64,000 nucleotides of DNA from the NCBI GenBank assembly GCA_015179025.1, contig WHUX01000041.1, positions 310,001-374,000 of the forward strand. Direction: 5' to 3'. Shown piece after piece: positions 1-10,677 of this stretch. The notes below the pieces were generated by a model. It did not search any database. It saw only the letters and a program-made list of their open reading frames with translations, and was not told the origin of the DNA. This DNA is from Terfezia claveryi (Eukaryota > Ascomycota > Pezizomycetes > Pezizales > Pezizaceae). How positions within the stretch are numbered: position 1 is the first letter of the stretch; the number at the start of each line of letters is the position of its first letter. The translations under genes were made by a program, and so were the position numbers.

Positions 1-60
1 AAGAATATATATAGCAGAAATATATTCATTTTATTTACTAATTATTATAGTATATATAGT

Positions 61-228
61 ATACTAATACTCACTATAATATTTGCTCTAATATATACTC
101 TAATACTCACTACAATACTCACTCCAATACTTACTCTAATACTTGCTATAATACTTGCTCTAATACTTGCTCTAATAATCACTCTAATATTCACTCTTAT
201 ACTTACTTTAATACTTGCTCTAATATGA
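61..228. repeat. AT-rich minisatellite, 12-bp unit
   Basis: About 14 imperfect head-to-tail copies of a 12-bp unit close to CTCTAATACTTG, the clearest between 133 and 226. The flanks are also AT-rich. No coding potential is visible. Confidence 0.75.
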
Positions 229-489
229 TTTGGAAATCATACAAGATATTGGATAAAGAGCAAAGTGTAAGGAAGTCATATTCCATTTGTCAATAAAATG
301 TAACTTCCATTACATACTAACTTTTAACCTAGTGGAATAAGATATTATCAGGCCACCAATGTCGGTCAGCAGATAATAATAAAGGTATAGTAACTCATGT
401 ATTTCATTATAGTAATGAGCGTGACTTATTGGAAGGGTCACGTGATACTTGTAGTTATATTTCCTAATAGTTTTTAGAAGTTTCTATCA

Positions 490-687
490 TGTTGATTTCA
501 AATCATATAATGGGTCAGATGATGGTGCACTGCCTTAGCACTGCCCCAATACTGCCCCAGCACTGCCCCACTCTGGGTAGTATATAGTCCCTTGAATTCC
601 CCTCAGTTGGAGGAGCGTTCAAGCCAGTAATAGAGACAGAAACAGAGTAGTAGATATCTACCAATAATAAAGTATTGAGCTATTACA
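490..687 (+). repeat. possible solo LTR
   Basis: A stretch starting TGTTGATT and ending ATTACA that has the layout of a short LTR: tandem CACTGCCCCA-type repeats (about 527-572), a TATATA motif near 580 and an AATAAA motif near 667. No second copy or target duplication is visible in the window, and no primer binding site follows it. The assignment rests on architecture only. Confidence 0.3.
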
Positions 688-747
688 TTCTGGGCCTGTT
701 TGGGCCCATCTCCCTTTATGTTTTAATAACAAGTTATAGACTGGTCG

Positions 748-1264
748 TGTAACGACGGCTCTGGGGACAAGGCAACCAAGGGGTATGCCGGGGCAAGGGC
801 AAGGCTAGGGTAACACACACGTAGGAACGCTACATGTGTGACTAGGGAAAAGGCTAGGACGGGGGGCAAAGGCGAGGGCGAGAGAGGCACATGGGAGTAG
901 TAGGAGGCAGCAGGGCTGCAGAGACAAGGCAAGGCAAGGCAAGGGCAGGAGGTTCGCGGGGTGGGCAGCAGGGCTGCAGAGTCGAGGCGAGGCAAGGGGG
1001 TGCACAAGGGAGATGCACCAACTTGGAGAGAAGCAAGGCCCTGTATTGGATATAGAAGACATTGGATGGGGATCCAACGAGAGGGCGGAGAGAGCAAGCT
1101 ATATATACAGGCTTCCTTACTGGCCAAGGCCACCAGAAGGAATAAGGTTCCCGAGACCCCTTATCTCGGGAACAGAGATAACAACGATATCAATCAACAA
1201 TAATGAGAGTCGGACGGAATCCCGTCTGACTCTCAAACCCGGCTAGGAAAGGACGGTTGTGACA
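748..1264 (-). repeat. Gypsy-A LTR
   Basis: A 517-bp LTR running TGTAACGACGG to TTGTGACA on the plus strand. It is the reverse complement of the LTRs at 36824-37350 and 42578-43142. The short terminal inverted repeat TGT...ACA is present. Confidence 0.9.
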
Positions 1265-1448
1265 CTATCCCCCTTTTAGGTTCAGAGCCCCAGCGACGTA
1301 AGGCAAGGCGAAAAAAAACAAACAAACAAGACAGGCGAATAACCAATAACCCATAACACAACCCCAACGCTGGAAGTACATACCAACAATAACCATGACA
1401 ACAATGACAATAACAACCCTAATAACCAATTCCAGGATGACAAGAACA

Positions 1449-2522
1449 TCATTGGGCGGGGCAGGGTTTCCGGGGGTAATGCTGGTGGAACAGGGTGACC
1501 AAGTCCTGTGCATTTTCTAGATCTTCGGCTGGTTGCCAGGTCGTCTCCTCATCCCCCAACCATTTGACCTTATATTACAGGCGCCTATATCTTCTTCGGG
1601 AGTCCAGCACTTCCTCCACCTCCCATTCCTCCTCACCTTCGATAACCACAGGAGGAGGTGGGGGGTGTTCCTGGCCTGGCAGAGGGTCGCTAGTGGCAGG
1701 CTCGATCTTGGAGACATGGACGACTTGGAGAGCCACACCTTGTCCCCTGGTTGATATTTGGGGGCTGGCAACCGTGATCCGTTGGCATACTTGGCTTGCC
1801 TGGCTTGTGCATATCCCAGCTCAGCTTTCAGGGTAGAGTGGAGCTCAGCAATCCCAGCTGCAAACTCCTTGGCCGGGGCATCTTTTTTGGCTTTTTGCAG
1901 GGGCGCCAGGGCATCCACGATCCGGGGGTGCCAACCGTAGTTAGCCAGGAAAGGCGAGGTTTTGGAGGATTCCGTGAACTGGTTGTTCGCGGCGAATTCG
2001 CAGGTGGCCAGCAACAAAACCCAGTTATTCTGCTGGTAGTCAACAAAGGCCTGCAGATATTGCTCCATAATGGCATTCATCCTCTCCGATTGGCCATTCA
2101 TCTGGGGGTGGTAGGCGGTTGTCAAACGCACTTTGATCCCCAAAAGCTCGCTGAAGGCTTGTCAGAATTCTGAGGTGAACTGAGGGCCGCAGTCGGATAC
2201 AATGGATTCGGGGAGGCCGTGATATCGGAATACATTATTGAGGTAGAGATTGGCTAACTCTGGGGCGGAGCAGGTGTCCTGGCAAGGTAGCACATGCCTC
2301 ATTTTCGTCAACTGATCTACCACCATCAAGATGGCATTGAACCCCGAATCTTCTGGCAACCCTGTCATAAAGTCCATAGTCAGGTGCAGCCACGGCCGAT
2401 CAGGGATATCTAGAGGTTTCAGGGTCCCATACGGGGCATGGCGGACAGGCTTAGCACGCTTGCAAACGTGGCAGTTCCATACGTACCGCTCCACGTCCTT
2501 CCGTTGGTCAATCCAACTCTAC
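1449..2522 (-). pseudogene. Gypsy-A integrase and chromodomain remnant
   Basis: Reading the minus strand from 2522 gives the end of the integrase zinc-binding region (NCHVCKRAKP). The catalytic core follows, with TMDFMTGLP, the SDCGPQFTSEF segment and the glutamate of GQSERMN, then the [11 protein letters not shown] segment. Next comes a deletion of roughly 130 bp relative to the 42-kb copy: the sequence jumps from VWLS into the peptide before the chromodomain and shifts frame. The chromodomain itself ([16 protein letters not shown], then WLGDEETTWQPAEDL) can still be read near 1460-1650 in another frame. One stop, in EF*QAF, is TGA where TGG is expected, and another (RRL*YK) is TAA for CAA. 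This is non-functional. Confidence 0.88.
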
Positions 2523-3482
2523 AGAGTCCAACGCTAGAACAGCAGCCTCTGGGTCGTGGAATGCGCTGTATATCTCATCTACTGTTGCTTCTCTCGTGGT
2601 TTCTGAGACCTGGTCCGAGTTGCTTTCTAGCAGTTAGTGGCCTTTCGCAATTGTAATATCTAGCTGTTCGTCATTGATTGCCGCTGCTTGGAAAGCTGAG
2701 TAGCTATTAAGGGTCCTATATGCTGTTCCATTGATGATGACCACCAGCCGTTGGCTGTTCCTCCAACTTGGAGAGACTGGATGGAACATCTGTTTTATGC
2801 TCATGGTTGATGTCATGTGACGCTATGGTGTTATGCGGCTAGGAGTTGCTGTGACGGTGGGAGTTATAACGGTGGATTGTTGTGATGGCGGGGGTGCTAT
2901 GGCGGCGGAGGTGTTGTGGCAGCGGGGTGCTGTGGGTGTGTTGATGTTGGTTCTTATTGGCCAGACGCTGGTGTGGGAGTTATCAAATCCCTGATAGGCC
3001 CTTGAAGGTGTGATCGGGCAGTGTTGCTCGACGTGGCAAACACACTGAGATACAGTGTGGGCCAGAAGAGTTGCAGGTTATCGTGGGAATTAAGAACTTA
3101 AAGGACGGGGGAAAGTATGAAGATGGGGACTTGGAGATGTGAAACTGGGATATGTTGTGCTCTATGTCGAGCTCTCTTGGATGAACTTGTTTTGGTGCCC
3201 GGGGGCCTTCTGTGTGCAGAGATATGGACGAATCCGCACTTTTTGGTAGGTAGGACTTCGAGGATGAACGTCGGACTCTGCTCAACCCCGCAAAGCCAAA
3301 CAGCGATGTCTTCAACCGGTACGGAGAGCCAGGATGTGAAGGGGCGCACGTGGAATAAAGAGGACGTTGAAAGACTTGTTGCATGGAAGGAAGATCATCA
3401 GGACAAGTGTAATTAGAATCATGATAGAATACGCACCTAGAAGCGGTCGGGTTCGAGACTATGCGTATTGAATACGCATAGA
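2523..3482. other. no convincing gene; unknown repeat-like DNA
   Basis: Open frames exist (plus 3117-3416, 99 residues; minus 2983-3384) but neither shows a recognisable domain. The plus frame ends in a charged stretch (NKEDVERLVAWKEDHQ) that vaguely recalls Myb/SANT-like helices; this is too weak to name. 2840-2950 is a G/T-rich stretch of short GTGGYGGTG-like repeats. A perfect 11-bp-arm palindrome, CTATGCGTATT/AATACGCATAG, lies at 3459-3481. Confidence 0.3.
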
Positions 3483-3588
3483 GGTGGTCACTTGTTAATT
3501 ACAAATTTTTACAGTTTAGGCTTAGTTTAGAACTGCCAAGGCGCTTCGTTATTGCAATTTTCGTTATTGCAAATAAGAAGTGACCACC
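3483..3588. mobile_element. small MITE-like inverted-repeat element
   Basis: About 106 bp bounded by GGTGGTCACTT (3483-3493) and its inverse AAGTGACCACC (3578-3588). The inner parts of the ends are also related (TTAATTACAA against TTGCAAATAA). The interior has no coding capacity. Size and ends fit a MITE, but no clean target duplication is evident. Confidence 0.4.
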
Positions 3589-3716
3589 ACTACTAATTAA
3601 TTCTTAAAAAGAAGGAATATAATAAACCTAATCTGATACTAATCAATCTCTGAATAGGAGGAATAAAATTAGATATACTAATTTAGACCTTCTCTCTACT
3701 AATGTACTTCGTATTT

Positions 3717-4073
3717 TTATACCTCCAATCCTGCCAAATAATCCCTTACTTGGTCCCCAACTAGAGCCCTAACCTCATCTAAATTCATGCACTTCAGAGT
3801 TTGAAACTCACTCATCTTGGTAATTTCATTCTCCATCCACTCCTCTACAATTAGCTTGACTAATGTGTTAAAGATTTCCTTCGTAAGCCTGGAGGCCATC
3901 AGTTTATACCAGCGCGTCCTTGGGGTGCTATCATCATAGGTGAGAAAACCGTGAAGTTTTAGGAAATCCGTGAGCTCATCCTTCAAAAAATCCTCAACTA
4001 GGCAGTTTGTAGTCATTGTTAGTGCAGTTTTTGCTGTTCTTTGGCGTCTCGTTTGGATTAGTAGGGTATGCAA
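3717..4073 (-). CDS. hypothetical protein within an inverted-repeat arm
   Basis: A 118-residue frame that I do not recognise. It is leucine-, lysine- and glutamate-rich and probably helical. Its first 50 residues lie inside the inverted repeat: the segment TTNCLVEDFLK.ELTDFLKL.GFLTYDD is also encoded on the plus strand at about 8574-8656 in the other arm, where homology ends and a stop follows. Conservation of this reading frame in both diverged arms is mild support for it having been coding. It could be the terminal part of an element protein rather than a host gene. Confidence 0.35.
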   Translation of the reverse strand: MHTLLIQTRRQRTAKTALTMTTNCLVEDFLKDELTDFLKLHGFLTYDDSTPRTRWYKLMASRLTKEIFNTLVKLIVEEWMENEITKMSEFQTLKCMNLDEVRALVGDQVRDYLAGLEV

Positions 4074-4475
4074 GTGTTGTAGAAACCGGAACTATGGCAA
4101 TAGACATGGCTCTGGGGTCCCTAATATACCTCTCTTGGGCGCCATGGCACCATTCTCTTTGCCGCTACTTCCCTATGGCCCCGGCCCTGGTAGCCACCTT
4201 GAGACCCAGTTCTCGCTATTACTGGGTTAATTTGCAATCCCATAAGGAATATGGCCATGGTTTATATTTCCTTTGTACCTATGCTATTTTGCTATACGTG
4301 ATTCTGTTCAACCTTCAAGCTTCTGTAGGATCCAAAGGTCTGCCCGGCCAAGTTAATCCAATATAAAACAATTCCGAATAAGGTAAGAAATGAGGCAAGA
4401 AATACCCCTCGCCCCTGGCCCCGTCCCCCGGGATCTAGGAACATTCCGAGGCCGAAGAGATCATAGGTATCTGTG
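3932..4475 (+). repeat. left arm of long inverted repeat
   Basis: About 540 bp that is present in reverse complement at 8105-8661, with high identity over most of its length (for example GGCGCCATGGCACCATTCTC at 4139-4158 and its inverse at 8434-8453). The arms differ by substitutions and small indels. Outside the arms the flanks differ. The two arms enclose 3.6 kb containing a MITE and two LINE fragments. Confidence 0.85.
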
Positions 4476-4725
4476 GTATGATTGGTGTTCCTTCCTCAGA
4501 ACTCAGATATGTAGCGTGCGCAGTCATTTCTCCATTCATGTGATTCTCGCGAGCCGGCTCGAGACTGTGTACGAGCCCGCTCGCGATCGGGCCCAGGCCT
4601 ACGCGAACGGCAGGTTCCAGCGAGCGGCCCCGAATATATATGCGCCCCAATATTCTTCGGACAAACTATTGTCAGCTGAATGCATATTTGTCAGCGCGAC
4701 TGGCGTGCCGCATTATTATTATATA

Positions 4726-5189
4726 GGCCTAGGCAAGAGACGTCTCGTACAAAGTACCGAGACTTTTGGGTATCGAGTACTCAACACAATTATAATCATA
4801 TTTGAACTCGCTAGCCAGCAACCTAGTAATTATCAATCATCATCATCCCGACTTCAAGGTCAATATCACCTTCTATAACCTCTTCTGTTAACCCTCGCCC
4901 TAGAATCGTCTGGAGTACGAGCAGCTGATACGGAAATTTGGCCCCTTGTGCTGAATTTAAATACAGTACAGGAATGTGCAAATAATGAGTGGAGAATGAG
5001 GAGAAGGAATCTCTACCTTCAAGCACTGAATAACAAATATTTACAAGCGAAGGCTGTCGTAGTGTACGTCTCACTGGCTGCTGAACGGTCTCACACAGAT
5101 ATCTGCATGTCGGAGCTACTGTAAAATTTTCGCAGCGAACGAAAGATTTTCACTAGAAGTCTCGAGACGTCTCGTCGCGTCCCTAGGCC
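4726..5189. mobile_element. CTCGAGACGTCTCG-type MITE, copy 1
   Basis: A 464-bp element beginning GGCCTAGGCAAGAGACGTCTCG and ending in the inverse, CGAGACGTCTCGTCGCGTCCCTAGGCC. It has no transposase. The interior (GCTAGCCAGCAACCTAG, then a TATCAATCATCATC stretch, then GAAGGAATCTCTACCTT) matches the copy at 8874-11163 in the same orientation. The left flank ends in TA, but the right flank does not begin with TA. Confidence 0.75.
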
Positions 5190-5632
5190 AAGCTGCATAC
5201 TTAGAGAAGCTGAATCATATGCCTCCCTCGGGCAGCACAGCCGTCCACGGGCGGCATACCCTCTATGCCAGTCGCGGGCAATGAATATAATTCCTCCATT
5301 TGGTAACTGTGAATCGAACAAAATATTCTGCTACACTCAAAAAACACCCTTTGAAGTCATTTTTGACCACCCCTTCCACATCACAGGGAGACGGCAGACA
5401 TTGAACAAGGGGAACATTCCGGAAAAATTACCTCAAAGCCCTTCAAATGATGAAGTACCTGCTTGTGTAGTTAACAACCCATCTCTTTCTTCCCTGATGA
5501 TGAATGGAATGGAGATAAGGATACTGAGTTTATTGCTACCGTAAAAATCTGCAACGTTTCATAGGCATTAGGTATTTGAAAATTAGTTTCTCATCTACGG
5601 GTTCTTATCTATGGGGTTTTTAATATATGGGG
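5190..5632. other. no gene seen
   Basis: About 440 bp between a MITE and a LINE. The stretch near 5226-5290 (GGGCAGCAC, then TATGCC, then TCGCGGGCAATGAAT) resembles 26053-26105, so it is probably part of another degenerate repeat. I see no convincing coding sequence. Confidence 0.4.
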
Positions 5633-6379
5633 CCAGGTGAGGCTGGACCGAAGATTTGAGATGGGTAATGGAAGAGATCCATGAGAGACAAGAAAGGTTA
5701 GGGGGGAGTGCAGTAAGGTTCAACCGGGTTAAGTCACATATCGGAATATATGGAAATGAACAAGCGGACCGACTAGCAAAACAAGGAGCAGAAGAAGGTA
5801 GGAAGATCATTACGGAAGGGGGAGTCAGGCAGGCTTGGAACAGAAAGAGACAGGCATGCCGAAAGATTTTGGGACAGAAATGGGCAGAGTTTTGAAGTGG
5901 ATAAGGAAAGCACGCATTAAGTATGTGCATTGCAGAACTGGGAAAGGCGAGCTATAGGTGTGGAAAGATTTTGTCGATCCCACTGTAGACTCGGTCTGCA
6001 GGTCCTGTGAGGTGGATTCGGAGACTGGGAGGCACATTGCTTTAATTTGCCCCGCTGGAGAATGGATCGGGAGATAGTGGAGTTCTTGGGAACAGGCGGA
6101 CGGAAGGGACCGGTGGCTAAGGAAAAGAAAGGACAGGGATAAGGAGGTTTTTGAGGACCTGGTCGAGACTTTCTTTTCCAGACTCGATCTCAGATAAGGG
6201 GATGTGGGGGCGGGGTGGAAGAGATATATGTTGCGGCGTTGCCGTTGTATTTCTTAGGCTCGGAAAGGCGGAACCGCTTCTGGTACCGAACGCTTAGGTC
6301 GTACGGAGGCTTCGGGACCCCGTCATGTCGAAGGGTCGATTGCGGGTATAGACTAAAATATATATATATATATATATAT
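5633..6379 (+). mobile_element. LINE A, 5'-truncated
   Basis: The 3' end of a non-LTR retrotransposon. The readable part of ORF2 (5656-5895) is the RNase H C-terminus: VKSHIGIYGNEQADRLAKQGA, containing the catalytic His and last Asp region, followed by EGGVRQAW. Frames then shift through the zinc-knuckle region. The 3' tail is an (AT)n run at 6358-6379. ATATATGGGGC precedes the element (about 5623-5633) and recurs after the tail, a plausible 11-bp target duplication, though the AT run blurs its edge. It has the same domain order as LINE B (6566-7785). Confidence 0.75.
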
Positions 6380-6491
6380 GGGGCTTTATGGTTCAGGCTA
6401 TATTGACCATCTTGTACTGAATATCGATTCGCTATGTGGAATTCAGTGAAGTTCGGAATAATCATCATTATAATATTTTTTGTCTACATCT

Positions 6492-6567
6492 TGTTGCACG
6501 ATTTATCCTATAAGTAAGAAAAAATCCCAGCTATTTCTTACTTATAGGATCAAGGTAAGGTGCAACA
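6492..6567. repeat. perfect-stem hairpin beside a LINE insertion
   Basis: TGTTGCAC (6492-6499) and ATCCTATAAGTAAGAAA (6504-6520) pair with TTTCTTACTTATAGGAT (6534-6550) and GTGCAACA (6560-6567). The loop is short. The LINE B target duplication overlaps its right foot. Confidence 0.75.
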
Positions 6568-7571
6568 GGTAAGATTATTGGGCAAGATTCTTAGAGACCC
6601 AACGTCTGTCGGAGACTTGCTTGCAGATGAAGAGGGAGGAGTCATAATTGTAGTGACGACCTTATTGATCAGGGCGGAGGGGATGGTGATGGAGGGGGAA
6701 ATGAGGCTAAGTTTTGGAGGACCTTGTGAACGGACTACAATCCCAGAGGTTAATTTAGGACTCTCGAAGAAGGAAAATAAAGAGGAATGGCAGAGCAAGA
6801 TTTATGAGATAGGGGTGGACCATTCTATGGTATTTACAGATGGAAGCATGAATGACGAAAGCAGAGTAGTAGGTGGGGGGGGGGGTGGAATCCGGAAAAG
6901 ACAAACGGAGGATATATGGGACTCGGTAAAGTTGCTACTGTGTGGGATGGAGAGGTAGCAGGGTTCAGGGGGGCTCTTGGGAATGAATCAATGGATCACA
7001 AAGTGATTATTCTATCGGATTCCCAGGCAGCGATTGCAGCAGTAAAAAAAGCAGGAAAAAGAGGCAAGGCACGGACAAAACATCTGAAGTGGGTGTTTAA
7101 CAACATTAAGAAGCGGCAAAATACACTCGGACCAGATGCAGTTACCTTGGAATGGGTTAAAGACCATGCGGGGATTTTTGGAAATGAGGAGGCAGATAAG
7201 AAGGCAAAAAGGGGGACTGATTTAGACTAGTAAGGGAGGGAGGACTGAAACAGGCTTGGACAAGGCAAAGGAAGGCAGAAAGAGAAGTGGATGGGACAGG
7301 AAAAGGAAGGGTGCTCAAGTGGAACAGAAAAGCACTCCTCAACTACACCCAGTGCCGGACCGGGAAAGGGAGATTGGGGTGGTGGAGATACACATTAGAT
7401 AACTATGAAGATCCTAATTGTGCGGATTGTCTTGAGTTGGAAACAGGCAAGCATGTGGCTTTGATATGTCCAGCGGGGGAATGGCTAGGAAGAAGATGGA
7501 GCTCGTGGGAGCAAGCAGATGATAAAAGGTGTGGATGCGGAAAGAAAAAAGGGAAGACGGGGAGGTTTTAG
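6566..7571 (+). pseudogene. LINE B ORF2 C-terminus (RNase H, zinc knuckle)
   Basis: RNase H motifs appear in order across two frames: MVFTDGSM (first Asp), VWDGEVAGFRGAL (Glu), ILSDSQAAI (Asp) and WVKDHAGIFGNEEAD (His and final Asp). After a frame change come QCRTGKGRLG and a zinc knuckle, NCADCLELETGKHVALIC (C-x2-C-x7-H-x4-C), typical of the C-terminus of fungal RNase H-bearing LINEs. A G-run at 6877-6886 coincides with the first frame break, and a premature TAG ends the second frame at 7230. The RNase H would help degrade template RNA during target-primed integration; this copy cannot make a whole protein. Confidence 0.85.
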
Positions 7572-7785
7572 TGGACCGGGTGGAGGAGTTTTTCACTCGG
7601 TTAAACCTTTAGGTCATAGTAAGATGGCAGAGTGGAGTGGGAGATTATCCTTCAGGGGAGGGCCTAGAAGGGGGCGTGGCGGGGGAAGAAGGGGTGTGTA
7701 TTAAGAAACCCGTTGTTCCGTGGGTGTACCGAGACTTTTAAGATAAGGAACGGACCGCCGCATGACATTAGCTTTAAAAAAAAAA
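6566..7785 (+). mobile_element. LINE B, 5'-truncated, 15-bp target duplication
   Basis: A non-LTR retrotransposon fragment flanked by perfect 15-bp direct repeats CAAGGTAAGGTGCAA (6551-6565 and 7786-7800). It ends in an A-rich tail at about 7776-7785. Only the C-terminal third of ORF2 and the 3' UTR are present. The target was the foot of a hairpin. Confidence 0.9.
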
Positions 7786-7800
7786 CAAGGTAAGGTGCAA

Positions 7801-8104
7801 AACAGTAATTTCTTAATCGCAGGTACTTATTTATACGCAGATTGCTAAGTATAACCACTAGTGTTTTCGTTTCAGGTGTTTGCAAAAACTTCTACACTAA
7901 TTGTTATTGCTGATACTTTACTAGCTGAAGCAAATTGGAATATTAGATGGAGCTGGGAAATACATGAATCTATTTTGCAGTCGCTGATTTAAATAAAAAA
8001 AAAATAATTGCGATAGCTCCAGCTACGCCATCAATTCCTTTTATCAAATACAATTGCATTATACACCAAATTGAGTAATTATAATTGCACGTGAGCGGCC
8101 CAGA
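7801..8104. other. no gene seen
   Basis: An AT-rich 300-bp stretch continuing the sequence into which LINE B inserted. A short plus-strand frame (about 7886-7981) is open, but too short to judge. Confidence 0.3.
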
Positions 8105-8661
8105 ACATACCTATGATCCTTTCAGCCTCGGAATGTTCGTAGATTCTGGGGGACTGGGCCAGGTGCGAGGGCTAATGCTTGTTTCATTTCCTATTTTCAT
8201 TCGGAGATTATTTTGTAATGGATTAACTTAATTTGGCCGGGGCAGACCTTTGGATCCTACAGAAGCTTGGGGATTAAACAGGATCAAGTATAGCAAAATA
8301 ACACAAGTACAAAGGAACTATAACCTATAGGCCATATCCGTTATGGGATTGCAAATAATCCAGTAATAGTGAGAACTGGGTCAAGGGATGGCTACCAGGG
8401 CCGGGGCCATAGGGAAGTAGCGGCAAAGAGAATGGTGCCATGGCGCCCAAGAGAGGTATATTAGGGACCCCAGAGCCATGTCTATTGCCATAGTTCCGGT
8501 TTCTACAACACTTGCATACCCTACTAATCCAAACGAAACGCCAAAGAACAGCAATAACTGCACTAACAATGACTACAAACTGCCTAGTTGAGGATTTTTT
8601 GAAGGCTGAGCTCACGGATTTCCTAAAACTTTACGGTTTTCTCACCTATGATGATTGCAAT
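8105..8661 (-). repeat. right arm of long inverted repeat
   Basis: Reverse complement of 3932-4475. It retains the short peptide-coding segment TTNCLVEDFLKAELTDFLKLYGFL (plus strand, about 8574-8645), which the left arm encodes on its minus strand. Homology ends near GATGATTGC at about 8660. Confidence 0.85.
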
Positions 8662-9015
8662 GTGGGGATTGATTAGTATAGGATTAGCTTTTTTGAAAAG
8701 ACTTTGAATATCACAGAAGGATAGTATTTACCTGATTTTACCACATGCCCGCATGCGCATTCCGGATTTTATTTATATTCAATCCCAACATGCGCAATTA
8801 TTGTGTAAAATATATAAACTCTCTTACCTATTGATTTGATAGTCACCCCTCCACACAATTCCTAGTAGTACTAGGCCTGGGCACGAGACGTCTCGAGACA
8901 AGACGGGGCCTGGTCTCGAGACGTCTCGTGGGCAGGGTCAGTGGTCTCGAGACTTTTGGATATCGAGCACCAACCAACACAATCATAACTATATTCGAAC
9001 TTGCTAGCTAGCTAC

Positions 9016-10677
9016 GAAGATCACTGCAAGACAACCACCTTGACAGGACGAGCGCTTGGTCGGATCTCAACAACCAGAGCACCTACAGACAAGAGCACAG
9101 CACCACGAGATAGCCCTCGCTGTCCACATCAAGAATATCTACTCGAACCTCGGGGGAACAACTATCACGACCCTTTCCCCCTCGATTGAAGCTTTTTCCC
9201 CTCTTCCTCGGTCTTCTTCTTCCTCGCTCTCACAGAAATCTCCCCTCACGGGCATTGGTCCACGATTCCGCGAGAGCACCCACACCAAGTCGGCACCAGC
9301 CAATCAGGGAATTTATAACTCCCACACAGCACCAAACATGCCTCAGAGGAAGAGGAAAGACAACCCGGGCAAGCTCGACAAGCGTAACCCGCCACTGAAA
9401 ACCCGACTCCCAGTCACCGGACACCCAGCCACAGTCACCTACGAAAGCGACACTGAGTCGGACCACTAGAGGAGTTGTTTAATTCTGTGACGCAATTCCG
9501 TGAGGTTGCATTTTCCTTGAGATGTACTCTAGTTGATTGGGCGGCGGAGGATACCGATTTGGATCAGTGGGACTTTTGTTCCCTCCCACAGATCAAGCTG
9601 ATCGAGAAAAAGCTCAATGTTGAGTCGAACGAGAAGGAAACACTTCAAGAGGCAGCGAACAGACACAGCGCTGGGCTCGTCCAAACCGTCTACTCTCTAC
9701 AAGCCCCGCCACCGCCACCACTGCCAACCTCAACAACGGATACAAGCACACAGACTACACCTCCGACCCCGGCACAGAAGCCGATGACCAACCTATACCG
9801 ACCACCCAGTACCCGCTGATGCGGCGTCCCAAACACACCCGCCTATCCTCACACCAGCACGTACGTACGCAGAGGCCGCCACACAAAATATCGCTGCCGC
9901 CTGTCAACACATCCCCACCGAATGGAAAGGGCAAGGGGAAAGCTAAGATGACAACACAAACACCACCCCCGAACCCTCCGAGTAATTCACCACCATCACA
10001 GGAAGGGATGGAGAGGGTCCACCCTGACCGCATACCACTGAAAAAGAAAAAGACGACACCAACGCAAGCAACCCCCCCAAAAAACGAACACAAGCTGTTG
10101 TATTTCACGCAGCCCCTATGAAGTACAAACCCGGTCTCATGCGCCGATGGATCGAAGAGGATAACCAGGGGGCCCAAATTCTGGACATCCGCTGGCTGTT
10201 GCAAGAAGGCAGAAGAGCCGGTAAGCTGGCATCATCTCTCGTCATCTACATGGCGGAGGGGTTCGACACTACACACGGGCTTCGCATGGGCAAGCGAGTC
10301 TTCCGCACCACAGCGTATAATTGGAATATATGATATTCATTCCGGGGGTTTCCTACACACGACACATTTTATTTCCAGCTGGTTACGTTGGCAGGGGTTA
10401 GGACTGGGGTTTTCCACTCGAGCAGGCTGTTGATTTTTCTTGTTCCCACTTGCGAGACATTTTGTGGTCTTCTACTGGCAAGCGGTTTCCAATTAGGGTT
10501 CATAGTTCATTATTATTTACGAATTCCCTTGTCAGTCCATTAGTCCATGTATTTAGTTTGCGTGGGTCTGGCAGCTTAACTTGCCTTTCCCTTGAATCCA
10601 CTGGGTTTCCATGTGGCTCCTCATAGCCCCCCTAACGGGGCTGCATAGGAGTACTAAGTATTTAAAAAAAAAAAAAA
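9016..10677 (+). mobile_element. LINE C: ORF1-only non-LTR element
   Basis: An insertion with perfect 15-bp target duplications TTGCTAGCTAGCTAC (9001-9015 and 10678-10692) and a 3' poly(A) (about 10663-10677). The sequence runs from a 5' leader through a degraded ORF1 straight into the 3' UTR, whose last 110 bp (CTTGAATCCACTGGGTTTCC, then GGCTGCATAGGAGTACTAAG) is shared with other LINE ends in the window. No reverse transcriptase or RNase H is present, so it must have moved using proteins from elsewhere. Confidence 0.85.
9338..10333 (+). pseudogene. LINE C ORF1 remnant
   Basis: Begins at an ATG giving MPQRKRKDNPGK, a basic start, and continues through Pro/Thr/Ser-rich low-complexity sequence in several frames. 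It ends with the conserved C-terminal block LMRRWIEEDNQGA, then LVIYMAEGFDTTHGLRMGKR (10130-10333). That block recurs at 20820-21033 in LINE F. ORF1 proteins of this LINE class normally bind element RNA; I see no CCHC knuckle in this copy. At least two frame changes and a stop after TESDH make it non-functional. Confidence 0.65.

Larger units (their letters stand above)
748..2522 (-). mobile_element. Gypsy-A copy 1, 5'-truncated
   Basis: The 3' portion of a Ty3/Gypsy element on the minus strand: integrase core, chromodomain, polypurine tract (complement of 1268-1277) and one LTR (748-1264). The LTR and pol are clearly the same family as the complete element at 36824-43142. Homology stops abruptly near 2522, just upstream of the zinc-finger end of integrase, so gag, protease, reverse transcriptase and the 5' LTR are missing. 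With only one LTR present, no target duplication can be checked. Confidence 0.9.

Noticed and set aside
61..228. Telomeric or centromeric repeat
   Set aside because: The 12-bp unit is imperfect, short in extent and not a known telomere motif; nothing supports a chromosome end.
3117..3416. Myb/SANT-like DNA-binding protein
   Set aside because: Only one short charged stretch (NKEDVERLVAWKEDHQ) is suggestive; the tryptophan spacing of the fold is not there.
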